DNA of 64,000 nt from the NCBI GenBank assembly GCA_001701165.1, contig DAAP01000044.1, positions 1-64,000 on the forward strand, in the 5' to 3' direction. Both the position numbers and the translations under genes were made by a program. The notes below the pieces were generated by a model that saw only the letters and a program-made list of their open reading frames with translations, did not search any database and was not told where the DNA came from. Below, piece by piece: positions 9,537 through 18,974 of this stretch (positions are counted from its first letter, which is position 1; each line of letters starts with the position of its first letter). This stretch comes from Bacteroidales bacterium H4 (GTDB taxonomy: Bacteria; Bacteroidota; Bacteroidia; Bacteroidales; Muribaculaceae).

Positions 9537-11944
9537 TTGACAAGTACGCGGCGGCTGAAGTCGTCAACAACAACGATGTACAGACCTTTGGCAAGGTCGA
9601 GAGCATTGTCTCCGGCGTTCAGCGTACCATTGAAATATGTAATGCCGTCGATGCCGTATACTTGCACTTCGGCCTGCTCGCTAAGGCTGACAACGAGTTG
9701 ACCGTTGAGACTGTATGCCGTCCAAGCGTGATAGTCGCTTTCGACGCCTGCGATACCGCCACGATAGTGGGATATGGCGATATTGTCGAAGTGTGCACGG
9801 GCGCCTGCGGTCTGCACAAAGCGCACGCGGACATCTCCGCTGACATTGGCGGTGACGGTGTACTTCTTGTAGGCTTCGCCCTTGGGCAGAGTGATGTTCG
9901 CTACTGTCTTCCAGTTGTTAGCGCCATCGCCGGAGCATTCCACCTTGAATTCGCATGCAGCATCGCCATCCCAAGCCTTGGCATAGAAGGTGATTTCGCC
10001 TACGCCGCCGGCAATGTCTTCGGCCGTCTCGAAGGACGAAGAAGCGCTCTTACCCAAGCGCATGTAATTTGAACCTTCATAAGCTTTCTTACTTTCGGCA
10101 AATACGCCTGCATCATGGAGGTTCCAGACGCACATTGTGCCTTTTACAGTATTCTTATTGTAGCTGCCGCTTGCTTCTGCCTCGAAGTCCTCGACGAAGT
10201 CGATGGCTTCGGTGACCTTGGCCGATACTTCAGCCTCATCGGTGGTATAAGTCTCGCCTTTGGCTGTCGTGGCGGTGGCTATGATGGAGCTGGCGAAGGT
10301 GCCGGCTTTGGCGCTGTTGACGCGGATGTATATGCGGTCTTCCTCTGGTTTGATGACGATTTTCTGCGACCATTCGGCCTTATCGGAGGACAGTTCGAAC
10401 GGAGCTTTAACCTCAATAGTAATGTCGGAGGTGATGTTCTCGACCCCTACGAGTAGCTCCTCGGCCTCGGAAGGTATGCCCGGCTCGGCCACCAGCGACA
10501 ACTCGCCGTCGTACATGAAATCGATAGATGGTATCGGGGCTGCAGTGGTGACGTTGATTTTACCTGAAGTCAACGTCTTGGATTTTACGTAATATGTGTA
10601 GGCCGTTTCGGGTGATAAGTCGCTGCAGATGTATTGCTCGTCTTTAGCCTTGACCGTACGCGGATATGAAGCAACGGCATTGCCTTCGGCATCGAGTACA
10701 TAAATTGTATATGTGCCGTCAGCTGCTTCGTCGCCTACGTAAGTCCAGTGTGCGATGAAGCTTTCGTCGCTAATGTCGGTAGCAGCTCCCACGGGCAGTC
10801 CGGTCATGGCGTTGGCGGTCAACTTGACCGTAGTCTTGGCCGTTCCGGAAGTGAGGGTGAGCGTTCCGACTGCGACACCGGCTGCAGGTGCCGTATAATT
10901 CAGGGTGAGTATGGCGCCGTCAGTAGTCATGGACGCATCGGCGGCTATGGAGGTCGTGCCGGCGGCAAATCCGGCACCGCTGACGCTGACGCTGATGGCT
11001 TCCTTGAGGCCTTCGGCCTTGACGGTCACCGCCTTGGTGCGTGCCAAGCCTACGGCCGTAACGCCGAAGTCAACAGTACTGCCATCCGTGGGAAGCAGGA
11101 AGGCCGGGTCGGCGCTGATATTGGTAGACCAGTTTTGGCCCTTCTTGTTGCCCCAGATGTATTCGGCCAATTCGGGGTGGTCGATGAAGGGGTTGCGGTT
11201 GTGCTGTGCGCCGTATACGACTTCCTGACGGTCAAGTTCCTTTTGGCTGACCGGATCTTCGCGATGCCATTTCAACAGCAGGTTGATGGCCCATGACGAG
11301 AAGGCGGGGTAGTTGTTGCCGGACAGCATCGGGGATTTCCATCCGGCGATTTTGTCATTATAGGCCGCCGCCATATAAAAATACGAGCGGGCAAAGTCAC
11401 CTTTATACTGATCGTCCGGCTCGAATACCGTGCCCGAATACCCGGGGAAGGTGCAGCTGCCGAGGCGTCCGAGAGCCTTCACACTGCCGTTTGAAGGCAA
11501 GGTCGTACCATTGGCACATTCGCCGTAAGGGAAGTTGGAGCGCTGTCCGTTGACTTTACCATCGGTGGGATAGATGTGGAAAGCCTCGCTGTACATAGGC
11601 TGAGCATCATTGAACCAGCTCTTGGGGAACGAGTGCTCGCGATTATAGCAATCACCTACTTTTTTGTAATTGCCGCAAGTGATGCCCGGTTTCCAATGTT
11701 TTGTCGAATACATATCCCAGATGGTTCCATCGGAATACACATCGGAGGTTTTATAGAGGCTGAGCAGACCGTTGTAGCCCACGTTGATGTGGTCTCCGAC
11801 CTTTTTGCAGAGGGCGGAGAGCAGTGCGGCCCCCGACTTGTTTTCGCAAGTGGAGTAGTAGCCCGCCGGCTCAGCGGCGAAAGCCACGGCTGTCGACGCT
11901 AAAGCCAGCGCCAGGACAGCACCTTTTAAGTACCGTAAAATCAT
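9533..11944 (-). CDS. secreted endonuclease I with Ig/Fn3-type domains and C-terminal sorting tail
   Basis: An 803-residue exported nuclease. The signal peptide MILRYLKGAVLALALASTAVAFA starts at the ATG 11942-11944; an upstream in-frame extension to 12037 has no signal character and was rejected. Residues of about 35-290 form an EndA/Endonuclease_1 domain with the catalytic NREHSFPKSWF and DGKVNGQRSNFPYG motifs. The following domains (about 300-650) look like Ig/choice-of-anchor and fibronectin type III modules. Next comes a jelly-roll-like region containing EITFYAKAWDGDAACEFKVE. The last 80 residues end LDLAKGLYIVVVDDFSRRVLVK, like a T9SS-type sorting domain. Likely role: cell-surface or extracellular degradation of DNA for nutrients. 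It is translationally linked to tcdA, an odd partner. Confidence 0.9.
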   Translation of the reverse strand: MILRYLKGAVLALALASTAVAFAAEPAGYYSTCENKSGAALLSALCKKVGDHINVGYNGLLSLYKTSDVYSDGTIWDMYSTKHWKPGITCGNYKKVGDCYNREHSFPKSWFNDAQPMYSEAFHIYPTDGKVNGQRSNFPYGECANGTTLPSNGSVKALGRLGSCTFPGYSGTVFEPDDQYKGDFARSYFYMAAAYNDKIAGWKSPMLSGNNYPAFSSWAINLLLKWHREDPVSQKELDRQEVVYGAQHNRNPFIDHPELAEYIWGNKKGQNWSTNISADPAFLLPTDGSTVDFGVTAVGLARTKAVTVKAEGLKEAISVSVSGAGFAAGTTSIAADASMTTDGAILTLNYTAPAAGVAVGTLTLTSGTAKTTVKLTANAMTGLPVGAATDISDESFIAHWTYVGDEAADGTYTIYVLDAEGNAVASYPRTVKAKDEQYICSDLSPETAYTYYVKSKTLTSGKINVTTAAPIPSIDFMYDGELSLVAEPGIPSEAEELLVGVENITSDITIEVKAPFELSSDKAEWSQKIVIKPEEDRIYIRVNSAKAGTFASSIIATATTAKGETYTTDEAEVSAKVTEAIDFVEDFEAEASGSYNKNTVKGTMCVWNLHDAGVFAESKKAYEGSNYMRLGKSASSSFETAEDIAGGVGEITFYAKAWDGDAACEFKVECSGDGANNWKTVANITLPKGEAYKKYTVTANVSGDVRVRFVQTAGARAHFDNIAISHYRGGIAGVESDYHAWTAYSLNGQLVVSLSEQAEVQVYGIDGITYFNGTLNAGDNALDLAKGLYIVVVDDFSRRVLVK

Positions 11945-12111
11945 GATACGATTGGTTTGTTGTTTTATGTGTTTCGGTTTCTTTGTACTAATGCTCGGTT
12001 GCTCTAAGCGTATCGAATTCCGTACCCAATATGGCATCCTCCTTTACGGCGTCCTATTGCATCTATTTTGGGCAGGCGTGAACTCCTCGGTTTTTTAGGG
12101 CAATGGACTGC

Positions 12112-12119
12112 AAAGGTAC
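12112..12119 (-). promoter_or_regulatory. -7 box TACCTTTG, likely promoter of the endonuclease I-tcdA transcript
   Basis: On the minus strand the sequence reads TACCTTTG, matching the Bacteroidota sigma-ABfr -7 consensus TAnnTTTG. It would give a start near 12105 and an untranslated leader of about 160 nt before the ATG at 11944. No clear -33 TTTG is seen at the ideal distance. Confidence 0.5.
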
Positions 12120-12361
12120 GCAAAATCTCCGACCCGCCAAGCACTTTGCCAAAAAAATCGCGCCGGCATCGAAATAACGGCTCGTCAGGGACGCAATACA
12201 TTGCCCTCGCGCAGCAGGAAGCTAATACGCGGAAGAACTTCGCCCGTGGGAACTCCAAAAAACAGCCAAACTTATAGGTGGTAAACCAATAGCAATCAGA
12301 CAAATAACACAAATAGACAGTAAGCAAATCGGGAATGGAGAGCGAATTACGAAAATTTTTC

Positions 12362-12392
12362 TTTGATAATTGGAGGGGAAGTCGTAACTTTG
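12362..12392 (+). promoter_or_regulatory. consensus Bacteroidota promoter of the corrinoid-uptake locus
   Basis: TTTG at 12362-12365 and TAACTTTG at 12385-12392 are separated by 19 bp, an ideal match to the Bacteroidota housekeeping promoter. Transcription would begin near 12398, right before the first conserved base of the cobalamin riboswitch. The spacing of both elements supports the calls for each. The flanking DNA between 11945 and 12361 is AT-rich and holds no gene that I can see. Confidence 0.8.
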
Positions 12393-12399
12393 CGGCGCA

Positions 12400-12592
12400 A
12401 ACAGGTGCACGGCCATCGGCCGTGCTTAAAAGGGAATCGGGTGTGAATCCCGAACAGTCCCGCTGCTGTGAGCCTCACGCCACTGTGCGTCAGCACATTG
12501 GCACGACCTCGGGCATACGTCACTATACCGCTGCAGGCGGTACGGGAAGGCGTCCGAAGCCGGTCGGAGGCGAGTCAGAAGACCTGCCTGAG
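12400..12592 (+). ncRNA. cobalamin (adenosylcobalamin-type) riboswitch
   Basis: The conserved core is plain: GGTGC followed by a CACGGCC/GGCCGTG stem, then AAAGGGAATC-GGGTGTGAATCCCGA-ACAGTCCCGCTGCTGTGA, and finally the B12 box GAGTCAGAAGACCTGCCT at 12572-12589. This RNA binds cobalamin and usually turns expression down when B12 is plentiful. Downstream, AGAGCA (12591-12596) can pair with TGCTCT (12607-12612), and GGCGT/ACGCC pairs follow, possibly as expression platform. About 200 nt separate the aptamer from the receptor ATG at 12800. It supports a corrinoid role for the genes downstream. Confidence 0.95.
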
Positions 12593-12799
12593 AGCAAAAA
12601 TGCCGATGCTCTGCCAAGGGCGTTATAGCGACGCCGGCTTGCGAGGACGAGCTCAGAGTCTCATCAGACCCGAAATTCCTGCCGGGAATATGGGCGCATT
12701 GCGCGCCGCGCGTTCCGGAGGATGCGGCAACAGCATCTGCGACATGTTTCACCCACGCCCTTGTCCGCCACTGCGGAAGGAGCACAACACATTCGTCAG

Positions 12800-14929
12800 A
12801 TGCCACAAACATCTAAGACATTTTTGAAAGAACACCGCGTATGCCGCCGAGTATGCGTGGCGGCCGTCCTCGCATTTGCAGCCGCCACCGCCGTGTATGC
12901 ACAACCCCCCGAAGGGGCTTCATCGGTCTTGGCCGAGCGCGACAGCGCCGCCACCATTGCACGCTCGATGGCATGGAGCGACAGCATCCAGTCGCTGCAC
13001 GAGCTGATAGTGACCACGCGCCGCCCGTGGGAACCCACCGAGATTATTCCGGTGCAGACACTTGCCGGCGAGGAGTTGCGCCGTCTGTCCAGCAATAGCG
13101 TGGCCGACGCCTTGCGCTATTTCTCGGGCGTACAGGTCAAGGATTACGGAGGCGTTGGCGGCATAAAGACCGTCAACATCCGCTCGATGGGCACCAATCA
13201 TACCGGCGTAGTGTACGATGGCGTAGCCTTGGGCAATGCCCAAAACGGGCAGATAGATCTCGGGCAGTTCTCGCTGGATAATATGGAGGCGCTGTCGCTG
13301 TACAACGGACAAAAAAGTCAGATACTGCAGCCGGCACGCGACTTCGGCAACGCCGGTACAATATATATGCGCACCGCCGTGCCACAATTTAAGGGCGACG
13401 AGACATACCACGCCCGCGCGGCAGTACGCACCGGCAGTTTTGACCTCATCAATCCCTCGGCTTTGGTTCAGCTCAAGTTGTCTCGCCGCGTAAGCGCCTC
13501 GCTCAGTGCCGAATGGCTCAATTCGTCCGGTAAATACAAATTCCGCTATCGCCGTGTCAATCCCGCCGGCGAAGTAGCCTATGACACCACGGCCACGCGT
13601 CAAAACGGCGATATCAACGCCACGCGCCTCGAGGCTTCGGTCTTCGGCAAGACATCGCACGGCAATTGGATGGCCAAGGCCTACAACTATAATAGCGAAC
13701 GAGGCATACCCGGTGCCATCGTCAACAACGTATGGCGGCGCGGCGAACGCATTTGGGACACCAACAGCTTTATCCAAGGACATTGGCGTGCCACATACGG
13801 GCGCTGGACCACTTTGGCCAATGCCAAGTATGCTTTCTACCGCACGCATTACGTCAACAACGATGACAAGCAAATCAAGGTGGACAACCTCTACCGCCAG
13901 CGTGAGGTCTACGTGTCCACAGCCAACCAATACGACATCATTCCCGGCAAATGGGAAGTGTCGGCCAGCTATGATTTCATGTTCAACAGCCTCGATGCAG
14001 ATGTATACGACTTTGTACGCCCCGAGCGCTATTCCAATCTGTTGTCCGCCGCCACTGCCATCACACTCGGCCGCTTCAAGGGTCAGGCCTCGGCCTTGGC
14101 CACTTTTGTCCGCGACATGCTCGAAGAGGTTCAGGACCCGCCTACGAAGCACGTTTTCACTCCGGCCGTGTACGCTTCATATGCCTTTGTAGATTGTAAA
14201 ACCAAGCGCGGTTCTGATATGCTGTCTCTGCGTGCATTCTACAAGCGTTCATTTCGTATGCCCACTTTCAACGACCTATATTACGCCGATATGGGCAACT
14301 CCAAGCTCAATCCCGAGCGCGTCACCCAGTACAACGTCGGCATCGTGTACGACCATGTACGCCGCCACTCGCTGCTATCGTCCATCAAATTCAGTGCCGA
14401 CGGATATTACAACAAGGTACACGATAAGATTGTGGCCTACCCCAAGGGACAGCAATTCCGTTGGACGATGCTCAATCTGGGACTTGTGGACATCCGCGGT
14501 GTCGACATCAGCGCCGCCGCCACCGTTACCCCGCGCCGCGATATGGACATCACCCTGCGCCTGCAATACACTTGGCAACGCGCTATAGACATTACCAATC
14601 CCGAGGACAACTACTATCGTGACCAAATCCCATACATACCGCACCACAGCGGAAGTGCCATAGCCAACATTGCATGGCGGCGCTGGAACCTCAACTACAG
14701 TTTCATATACGTAGGCGAGCGCTACAACCAGCAGGAAAACATCCGCTACAACTACACACAGCCCTGGTACACCAGCGATGTATCGCTGACGCGCGACTTC
14801 ACCCTCGGCAAAGTCGGCCTTCGCGCCACCGTCGAAGTCAACAACCTGTTGTCCCAGGACTACGATGTTATCATCAACTACCCCATGCCCAAGCGCAACT
14901 ATCGTTTTACCCTAACCGTAACGATATGA
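12800..14929 (+). CDS. btuB: TonB-dependent outer-membrane corrinoid receptor, BtuB-like
   Basis: 709-residue receptor that imports corrinoids across the outer membrane using TonB energy. The chosen ATG at 12800 leads into a signal peptide ending VLAFAAATAVYAQ. An in-frame ATG at 12722 would add 26 non-hydrophobic residues and was rejected. The plug domain follows, with a TonB-box-like LHELIVTT and the typical GVQVKDYGGVGGIKTVNIRSMGTNHTGVVYDGV. The rest is a 22-strand-type barrel ending in an aromatic-rich NYRFTLTVTI. It is the first gene after the cobalamin riboswitch, and a BtuG-like lipoprotein follows, which together identify the substrate class as corrinoids. Confidence 0.93.
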   Translation: MPQTSKTFLKEHRVCRRVCVAAVLAFAAATAVYAQPPEGASSVLAERDSAATIARSMAWSDSIQSLHELIVTTRRPWEPTEIIPVQTLAGEELRRLSSNSVADALRYFSGVQVKDYGGVGGIKTVNIRSMGTNHTGVVYDGVALGNAQNGQIDLGQFSLDNMEALSLYNGQKSQILQPARDFGNAGTIYMRTAVPQFKGDETYHARAAVRTGSFDLINPSALVQLKLSRRVSASLSAEWLNSSGKYKFRYRRVNPAGEVAYDTTATRQNGDINATRLEASVFGKTSHGNWMAKAYNYNSERGIPGAIVNNVWRRGERIWDTNSFIQGHWRATYGRWTTLANAKYAFYRTHYVNNDDKQIKVDNLYRQREVYVSTANQYDIIPGKWEVSASYDFMFNSLDADVYDFVRPERYSNLLSAATAITLGRFKGQASALATFVRDMLEEVQDPPTKHVFTPAVYASYAFVDCKTKRGSDMLSLRAFYKRSFRMPTFNDLYYADMGNSKLNPERVTQYNVGIVYDHVRRHSLLSSIKFSADGYYNKVHDKIVAYPKGQQFRWTMLNLGLVDIRGVDISAAATVTPRRDMDITLRLQYTWQRAIDITNPEDNYYRDQIPYIPHHSGSAIANIAWRRWNLNYSFIYVGERYNQQENIRYNYTQPWYTSDVSLTRDFTLGKVGLRATVEVNNLLSQDYDVIINYPMPKRNYRFTLTVTI

Positions 14930-15021
14930 CAAATCGCGACATGGACACAAAGACGATGATACCACGTGCCGCCTCTGCGGTACGCAACTGCGGCTATAAT
15001 GACACAATAATATATAGACCT

Positions 15022-16200
15022 ATGATTCATCCCCATACGTCATTCCGACTAACGGGATGTATGATTTGTTTTCTGCTACTCATGCTATGTGCCACGAGCT
15101 GTCGAGAGGACGAGCTCGTGGTGCCGGCAGAGTATGACCCCGTGCCGGCGGTGTCGGACAGCGAGGGCCGCATACGCGGGATGTATCTGCTCAACGAAGG
15201 CAATATGGGCAGCAACAAATGCACTCTGGACTATCTTGACTACGTCACCGAGCTGTATGCCCGCAACATATACCCCGAGCGAAACCCCAATGTCATCAAG
15301 GAACTCGGCGATGTCGGCAACGATATCGCCATCTACGGCAGCAAACTCTATATCGTGGTAAATTGCAGCCATAAAGTCGAAGTGCTGGATGCGAAAACAG
15401 CCGTACGCATCGCGCAAATCGACATTCCCAATTGTCGATATATCAAATTCCACCGCGGCAAGGCCTACGTCAGCAGCTACGTCGGTCCGGTACTAATCGA
15501 TCCCGATTCGCCCAAAGGTGCGGTCTACGAGGTGGACACCACCAGCCTCAAAGTCACCGGGCGTTGCATCGTCGGATACCAGCCTGAAGAAATGGAGATT
15601 ATCGATGACTACATGTACGTCGCCAATAGCGGTGGGTATCGAGTGCCCAATTACGACAACACCGTATCCGTGATCCAGCTTATAGACTTCAAACAAGTGC
15701 GTCAGATACCCGTAGCTATCAACCTGCACCGCATACGCAAGGACCGGTACGGACGCCTATGGGTGACCTCGCGCGGCGACTACAACAGCGTGCCGCCACG
15801 CCTGTACTACCTTGAGCGCGACGAAGGCTCCGGCGAAATGCGCGTGGCCGGATGTCTGGACATCGCCGTGAGCGACATGGCCATACGCGACGATAGCATG
15901 TACTACATAGGTGTCGCATGGAGCAATTTCACCGGTACCAACACTATATCCTACGGCATAATCAACGTGCGCGACCGACAGCGCGTGGCCGACAACTTCA
16001 TCACCGACGGCACCGAACAGAACATCAAAATGCCTTACGGCATAAGCGTCCACCCCGTCACGGGAGACATCTACGTCACCGATGCCAAGAATTACGTATC
16101 CTCGGGTACGCTCTATTGCTTCAGCCCCGACGGCAAACGCCAATGGAGTGTCCGCACAGGCGACATTCCGGCTCATATATGCTTTTACGAAAAACGATGA
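15022..16200 (+). CDS. btuG: surface lipoprotein with DUF5074/YncE-type beta-propeller, BtuG-like
   Basis: 392 residues. The ATG at 15022 gives a lipoprotein signal (CFLLLMLCATSC with lipobox ATS-C and acidic residues after it, as in exported Bacteroidota lipoproteins). The mature part is a beta-propeller with repeats such as DIAIYGSKLYIVVNCSHKVE, YMYVANSGGYRVPNYDNTVS and GISVHPVTGDIYVTDA. In Bacteroides, BtuG is a propeller lipoprotein that caps BtuB and binds B12 with very high affinity. Position directly behind btuB under a B12 riboswitch makes the same role likely. Longer frames starting at 14674 or 14941 overlap btuB or lack a signal. The ATGA overlap with the next gene shows tight linkage. 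Confidence 0.85.
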   Translation: MIHPHTSFRLTGCMICFLLLMLCATSCREDELVVPAEYDPVPAVSDSEGRIRGMYLLNEGNMGSNKCTLDYLDYVTELYARNIYPERNPNVIKELGDVGNDIAIYGSKLYIVVNCSHKVEVLDAKTAVRIAQIDIPNCRYIKFHRGKAYVSSYVGPVLIDPDSPKGAVYEVDTTSLKVTGRCIVGYQPEEMEIIDDYMYVANSGGYRVPNYDNTVSVIQLIDFKQVRQIPVAINLHRIRKDRYGRLWVTSRGDYNSVPPRLYYLERDEGSGEMRVAGCLDIAVSDMAIRDDSMYYIGVAWSNFTGTNTISYGIINVRDRQRVADNFITDGTEQNIKMPYGISVHPVTGDIYVTDAKNYVSSGTLYCFSPDGKRQWSVRTGDIPAHICFYEKR

Positions 16201-17432
16201 TGCGAACACCGAATAAAGGCATATTATTCATTCTGACAGCAGCGATGGCCGTCATTGTCTGCGGCTGTAACGGCGGCGACACGCCCATCGTCAGCCTCGG
16301 GCTGGACGATTACTACCGCGTGGCACGCATGACCAAGCTCGACCTTGACCCGGCACTCACCGGACAGGACTACCGCTGGACCATCACGCGCCCAGACGGC
16401 ACCGACAGCATCATCGAAGGACAACGACGTCTGGTATTCCTCACCGCCGAAGAAGGACGCTACACGCTGCGTTTCGACATCAAAGACCCCTCCGTACCCA
16501 TGAGCCATACGATGACCGTAGACGTACTTCACGAAGAAGTCGAATTCAGTCCCTACATAGCCACCGTGACCGAATATTGCCCCGCCCCGGGACAGTTTGT
16601 CAACGAGATGCCGCGATACGATGAGGGCGATACAGCCGAGGACATGGCACGCAAGGCCGGCGAGTGCATCAGCGGCACCAACGATGTGATGATTTCGCTC
16701 GGCGCCTACGGCGGTTACGTGACCTTTGCCTTTGACCACACCGTGGTCAACCTTCCCGGCAACGACTTCCGCATTTGGGGCAACTGCTTCTACGAAGCCA
16801 CCCATCCCGAAGACCGCGGCGGCAGCGCCGAGCCGGGCATAGTAATGGTGAGCTACGACGCCAATTGCAACGGCATCGCCGATGACCCATGGTACGAGCT
16901 GGCCGGCAGCGAATACTATTCGTCCAAGACACATCACAACTACACAATTACATACAGCCGGCCCGACCCCAACGCCGAGCCGGTAGAAGACGGCGCACTC
17001 GACAATTTGTACTACATCCCATGGAAGGACAATACCGGAGCAACGGGATACGTCGCCCACAACATATTCCACGACGGCGAGTACTGGCCCAAATGGATGC
17101 CGCAGCAGACGCTGACATTCCAAGGCAGTTGCCTGGCGCCCAACGCCATAGACCGCAGCGGAGTCGGCTCCTACTACATCCTGTACAGCTACGACTGGGG
17201 CTATGTAGACAATCATCCCAACGACTATCCCGAGCTCAACAGCTTCGACATCTCCAACGCCGTAGACTCCGAAGGACGTCCCGTCAAGCTGCCCGGCGCC
17301 GACTGGATACGCGTATACACCGCCGTCAACCAATACTGCGGATGGATTGGCGAGACTTCCACCGAGTTGAGTCGCGCCGCCGACCTCCACGTCATCGCTA
17401 CTATGGTACCTACCGCCGCCCGTCGACGCTGA
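16197..17432 (+). CDS. corrinoid-locus surface lipoprotein (Bacteroides 'cell surface protein' type)
   Basis: 411 residues, starting at ATG 16197 inside the stop of the btuG-like gene (ATGA), so translation is probably coupled. The signal peptide ends in a lipobox-like AVIVCGC. After an Ig/PKD-like segment (about residues 40-125), a second domain has GAYGGYVTFAFDHTVVN, GNDFRIWGN, GIVMVSYDANCNGIADDPWYELAGSEY and WPKWM. I recall this layout from proteins next to btuB/btuG in Bacteroides B12 loci, where accessory lipoproteins help capture corrinoids at the surface. The Asp/Asn-rich DANCNGIADDPW segment could bind calcium. Role in corrinoid capture is inferred from context. Confidence 0.75.
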   Translation: MMRTPNKGILFILTAAMAVIVCGCNGGDTPIVSLGLDDYYRVARMTKLDLDPALTGQDYRWTITRPDGTDSIIEGQRRLVFLTAEEGRYTLRFDIKDPSVPMSHTMTVDVLHEEVEFSPYIATVTEYCPAPGQFVNEMPRYDEGDTAEDMARKAGECISGTNDVMISLGAYGGYVTFAFDHTVVNLPGNDFRIWGNCFYEATHPEDRGGSAEPGIVMVSYDANCNGIADDPWYELAGSEYYSSKTHHNYTITYSRPDPNAEPVEDGALDNLYYIPWKDNTGATGYVAHNIFHDGEYWPKWMPQQTLTFQGSCLAPNAIDRSGVGSYYILYSYDWGYVDNHPNDYPELNSFDISNAVDSEGRPVKLPGADWIRVYTAVNQYCGWIGETSTELSRAADLHVIATMVPTAARRR

Positions 17433-17486
17433 AATATAACGGCCGATATCGTAAGCATACCGATATATATTATAATCCTAAGTAAA

Positions 17487-18896
17487 ATGAAAAAATTCTA
17501 CAACAAGAGCCTGTTGGCTGCCTTTACCCTTGCCATGGTAGCCGCACCTGCTGTTTGGGCCGAAGAAGACCTCTCGGGAGGTTTCTTCTACCTCAACGAA
17601 GACTGGTACGGACACAACAACTCCACTATCAACTACTTGCGCCCGGACGACCCGGACGGCAACTACTGGGAGTATCGCGTATTTCAGACCCGCAATCCGG
17701 GCAAGGAACTCGGATGTACCGCACAAGACGGTATCGCCTGGGGCGGCCGCCTGTACCTCATCTCCAAGCAGGAGAAAGACCCCGGAGCATCCGTCACCGG
17801 CGCCCGTATCACCGTATGCGATTACACTACAATGAAATGTATAGCCCAACTGACCAATATCGACCCATCCGGTGCACGTTGTGACGGCCGCGGTGTCGTA
17901 GGTGTTTCGGCCGACAAGGTGTACATATCTTCGACCAACGGTGTATGGGTATTCGACACCCACACCAATACCGTAATCAAGCAGATTGCCGGAACCGAAA
18001 ACCCCAATGGCAATAGCGATCAGGATGCCACCAACCCCTCCGGCTCGCTGTATCACGGACAATGCGGCGCTATGGTCCTGAGCGGTAAATACGTATTCAT
18101 CGCTCACCAAACCTACGGCGTGCAAGTCGTGGATGCAGCCACCGACCAAATAGTCAAGACCATCGACTTCAAACAACTCGGCGATGACATAGGCGTAGGT
18201 TCGCTTATAAAGGATCGCAACGGTGTCATCTGGGCCGGCGTCAACGGCAGCATTTCGTCCAGCTATGGCGAGACAATGTCATACGTCGTACGCATCGACC
18301 CGGTAGCTCTCGAGCCCGAATTCATCGAGCTTGACGCATCCGTACCCCAGCCCACCAACTCGTGGTACGCTTGGACACCCGATTGTATGTGCGCCAGCAT
18401 GAAAAACGACTACATCTACTGGAAAGGCGATGCAGGATACTTCATGTGGTACCAGTCCTCTCAGGTAGTACGCTTCAACACCGTCACCCGCCAAGCCGAA
18501 ACCATCATCGAAACCGGCGGAACATACACCAGCAAGGACCGTTACATCTACGGTTCGTCGATGCGCATCCATCCCGTGACGGACGAAATATACATAGCCG
18601 TCAATCAGGACACCGGCGTCAACAAATATTGGACACGCCGTTACAGTTCCTCGGGCGAACTTCTCAAAGAGTACAATATGGTCAAGAGCTACTGGTTCCC
18701 CTCGCTGCCCATCTTCACCGAAAATGACGATAAGAGCACTACCGGCATAGGCGACATCACCATCCCCAACACCGACATCAACGCCGCACCCGAATACTTC
18801 GACCTGCAAGGCCGTCGTATCAATCCGGAGAACGCACCCGCAGGCATATACATCGAACGCCGCGGTGCAAAAACTCAAAAAATACTACTGCGCTAA
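17487..18896 (+). CDS. secreted DUF5074 beta-propeller with sorting tail (paralog A)
   Basis: 469 residues. It has a signal peptide (ending AAPAVWA), a propeller of about 400 residues starting GGFFYLNEDWYGHNNSTINYLRP, and a C-terminal tail EYFDLQGRRINPENAPAGIYIERRG resembling a T9SS-type sorting sequence. The propeller has the YLNE and WYAWTPD signatures of the surface propellers related to BtuG, but there is no lipobox. It is clearly a duplicate of the gene at 23387-24790, with which it shares long identical runs such as STINYLRPDDPDG and NPGKELGCTAQ. Placement in the B12 riboswitch locus suggests that it binds corrinoid or a corrinoid-protein complex outside the cell. That is inference. Confidence 0.8.
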   Translation: MKKFYNKSLLAAFTLAMVAAPAVWAEEDLSGGFFYLNEDWYGHNNSTINYLRPDDPDGNYWEYRVFQTRNPGKELGCTAQDGIAWGGRLYLISKQEKDPGASVTGARITVCDYTTMKCIAQLTNIDPSGARCDGRGVVGVSADKVYISSTNGVWVFDTHTNTVIKQIAGTENPNGNSDQDATNPSGSLYHGQCGAMVLSGKYVFIAHQTYGVQVVDAATDQIVKTIDFKQLGDDIGVGSLIKDRNGVIWAGVNGSISSSYGETMSYVVRIDPVALEPEFIELDASVPQPTNSWYAWTPDCMCASMKNDYIYWKGDAGYFMWYQSSQVVRFNTVTRQAETIIETGGTYTSKDRYIYGSSMRIHPVTDEIYIAVNQDTGVNKYWTRRYSSSGELLKEYNMVKSYWFPSLPIFTENDDKSTTGIGDITIPNTDINAAPEYFDLQGRRINPENAPAGIYIERRGAKTQKILLR

Positions 18897-18908
18897 TCAG
18901 ATATTCTA

Positions 18909-18949
18909 CGGGAAGACGGTCCACTGACACAACCCGGGTCGTCTTCCCG
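18909..18949 (+). terminator. strong mRNA hairpin between corrinoid-locus genes
   Basis: CGGGAAGACG (18909-18918) pairs perfectly with CGTCTTCCCG (18940-18949), starting about 12 nt after the stop of paralog A. Only a weak T-rich tail follows, so it may be a leaky terminator or an mRNA-stabilising hairpin rather than a full stop. Confidence 0.45.
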
Positions 18950-18974
18950 ATATATTCACATATACCCGATTTAT

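Noticed and set aside
12722..12799. Upstream start for the BtuB-like receptor
   Set aside because: The extra 26 residues are not part of a signal peptide, while the ATG at 12800 leads straight into one.
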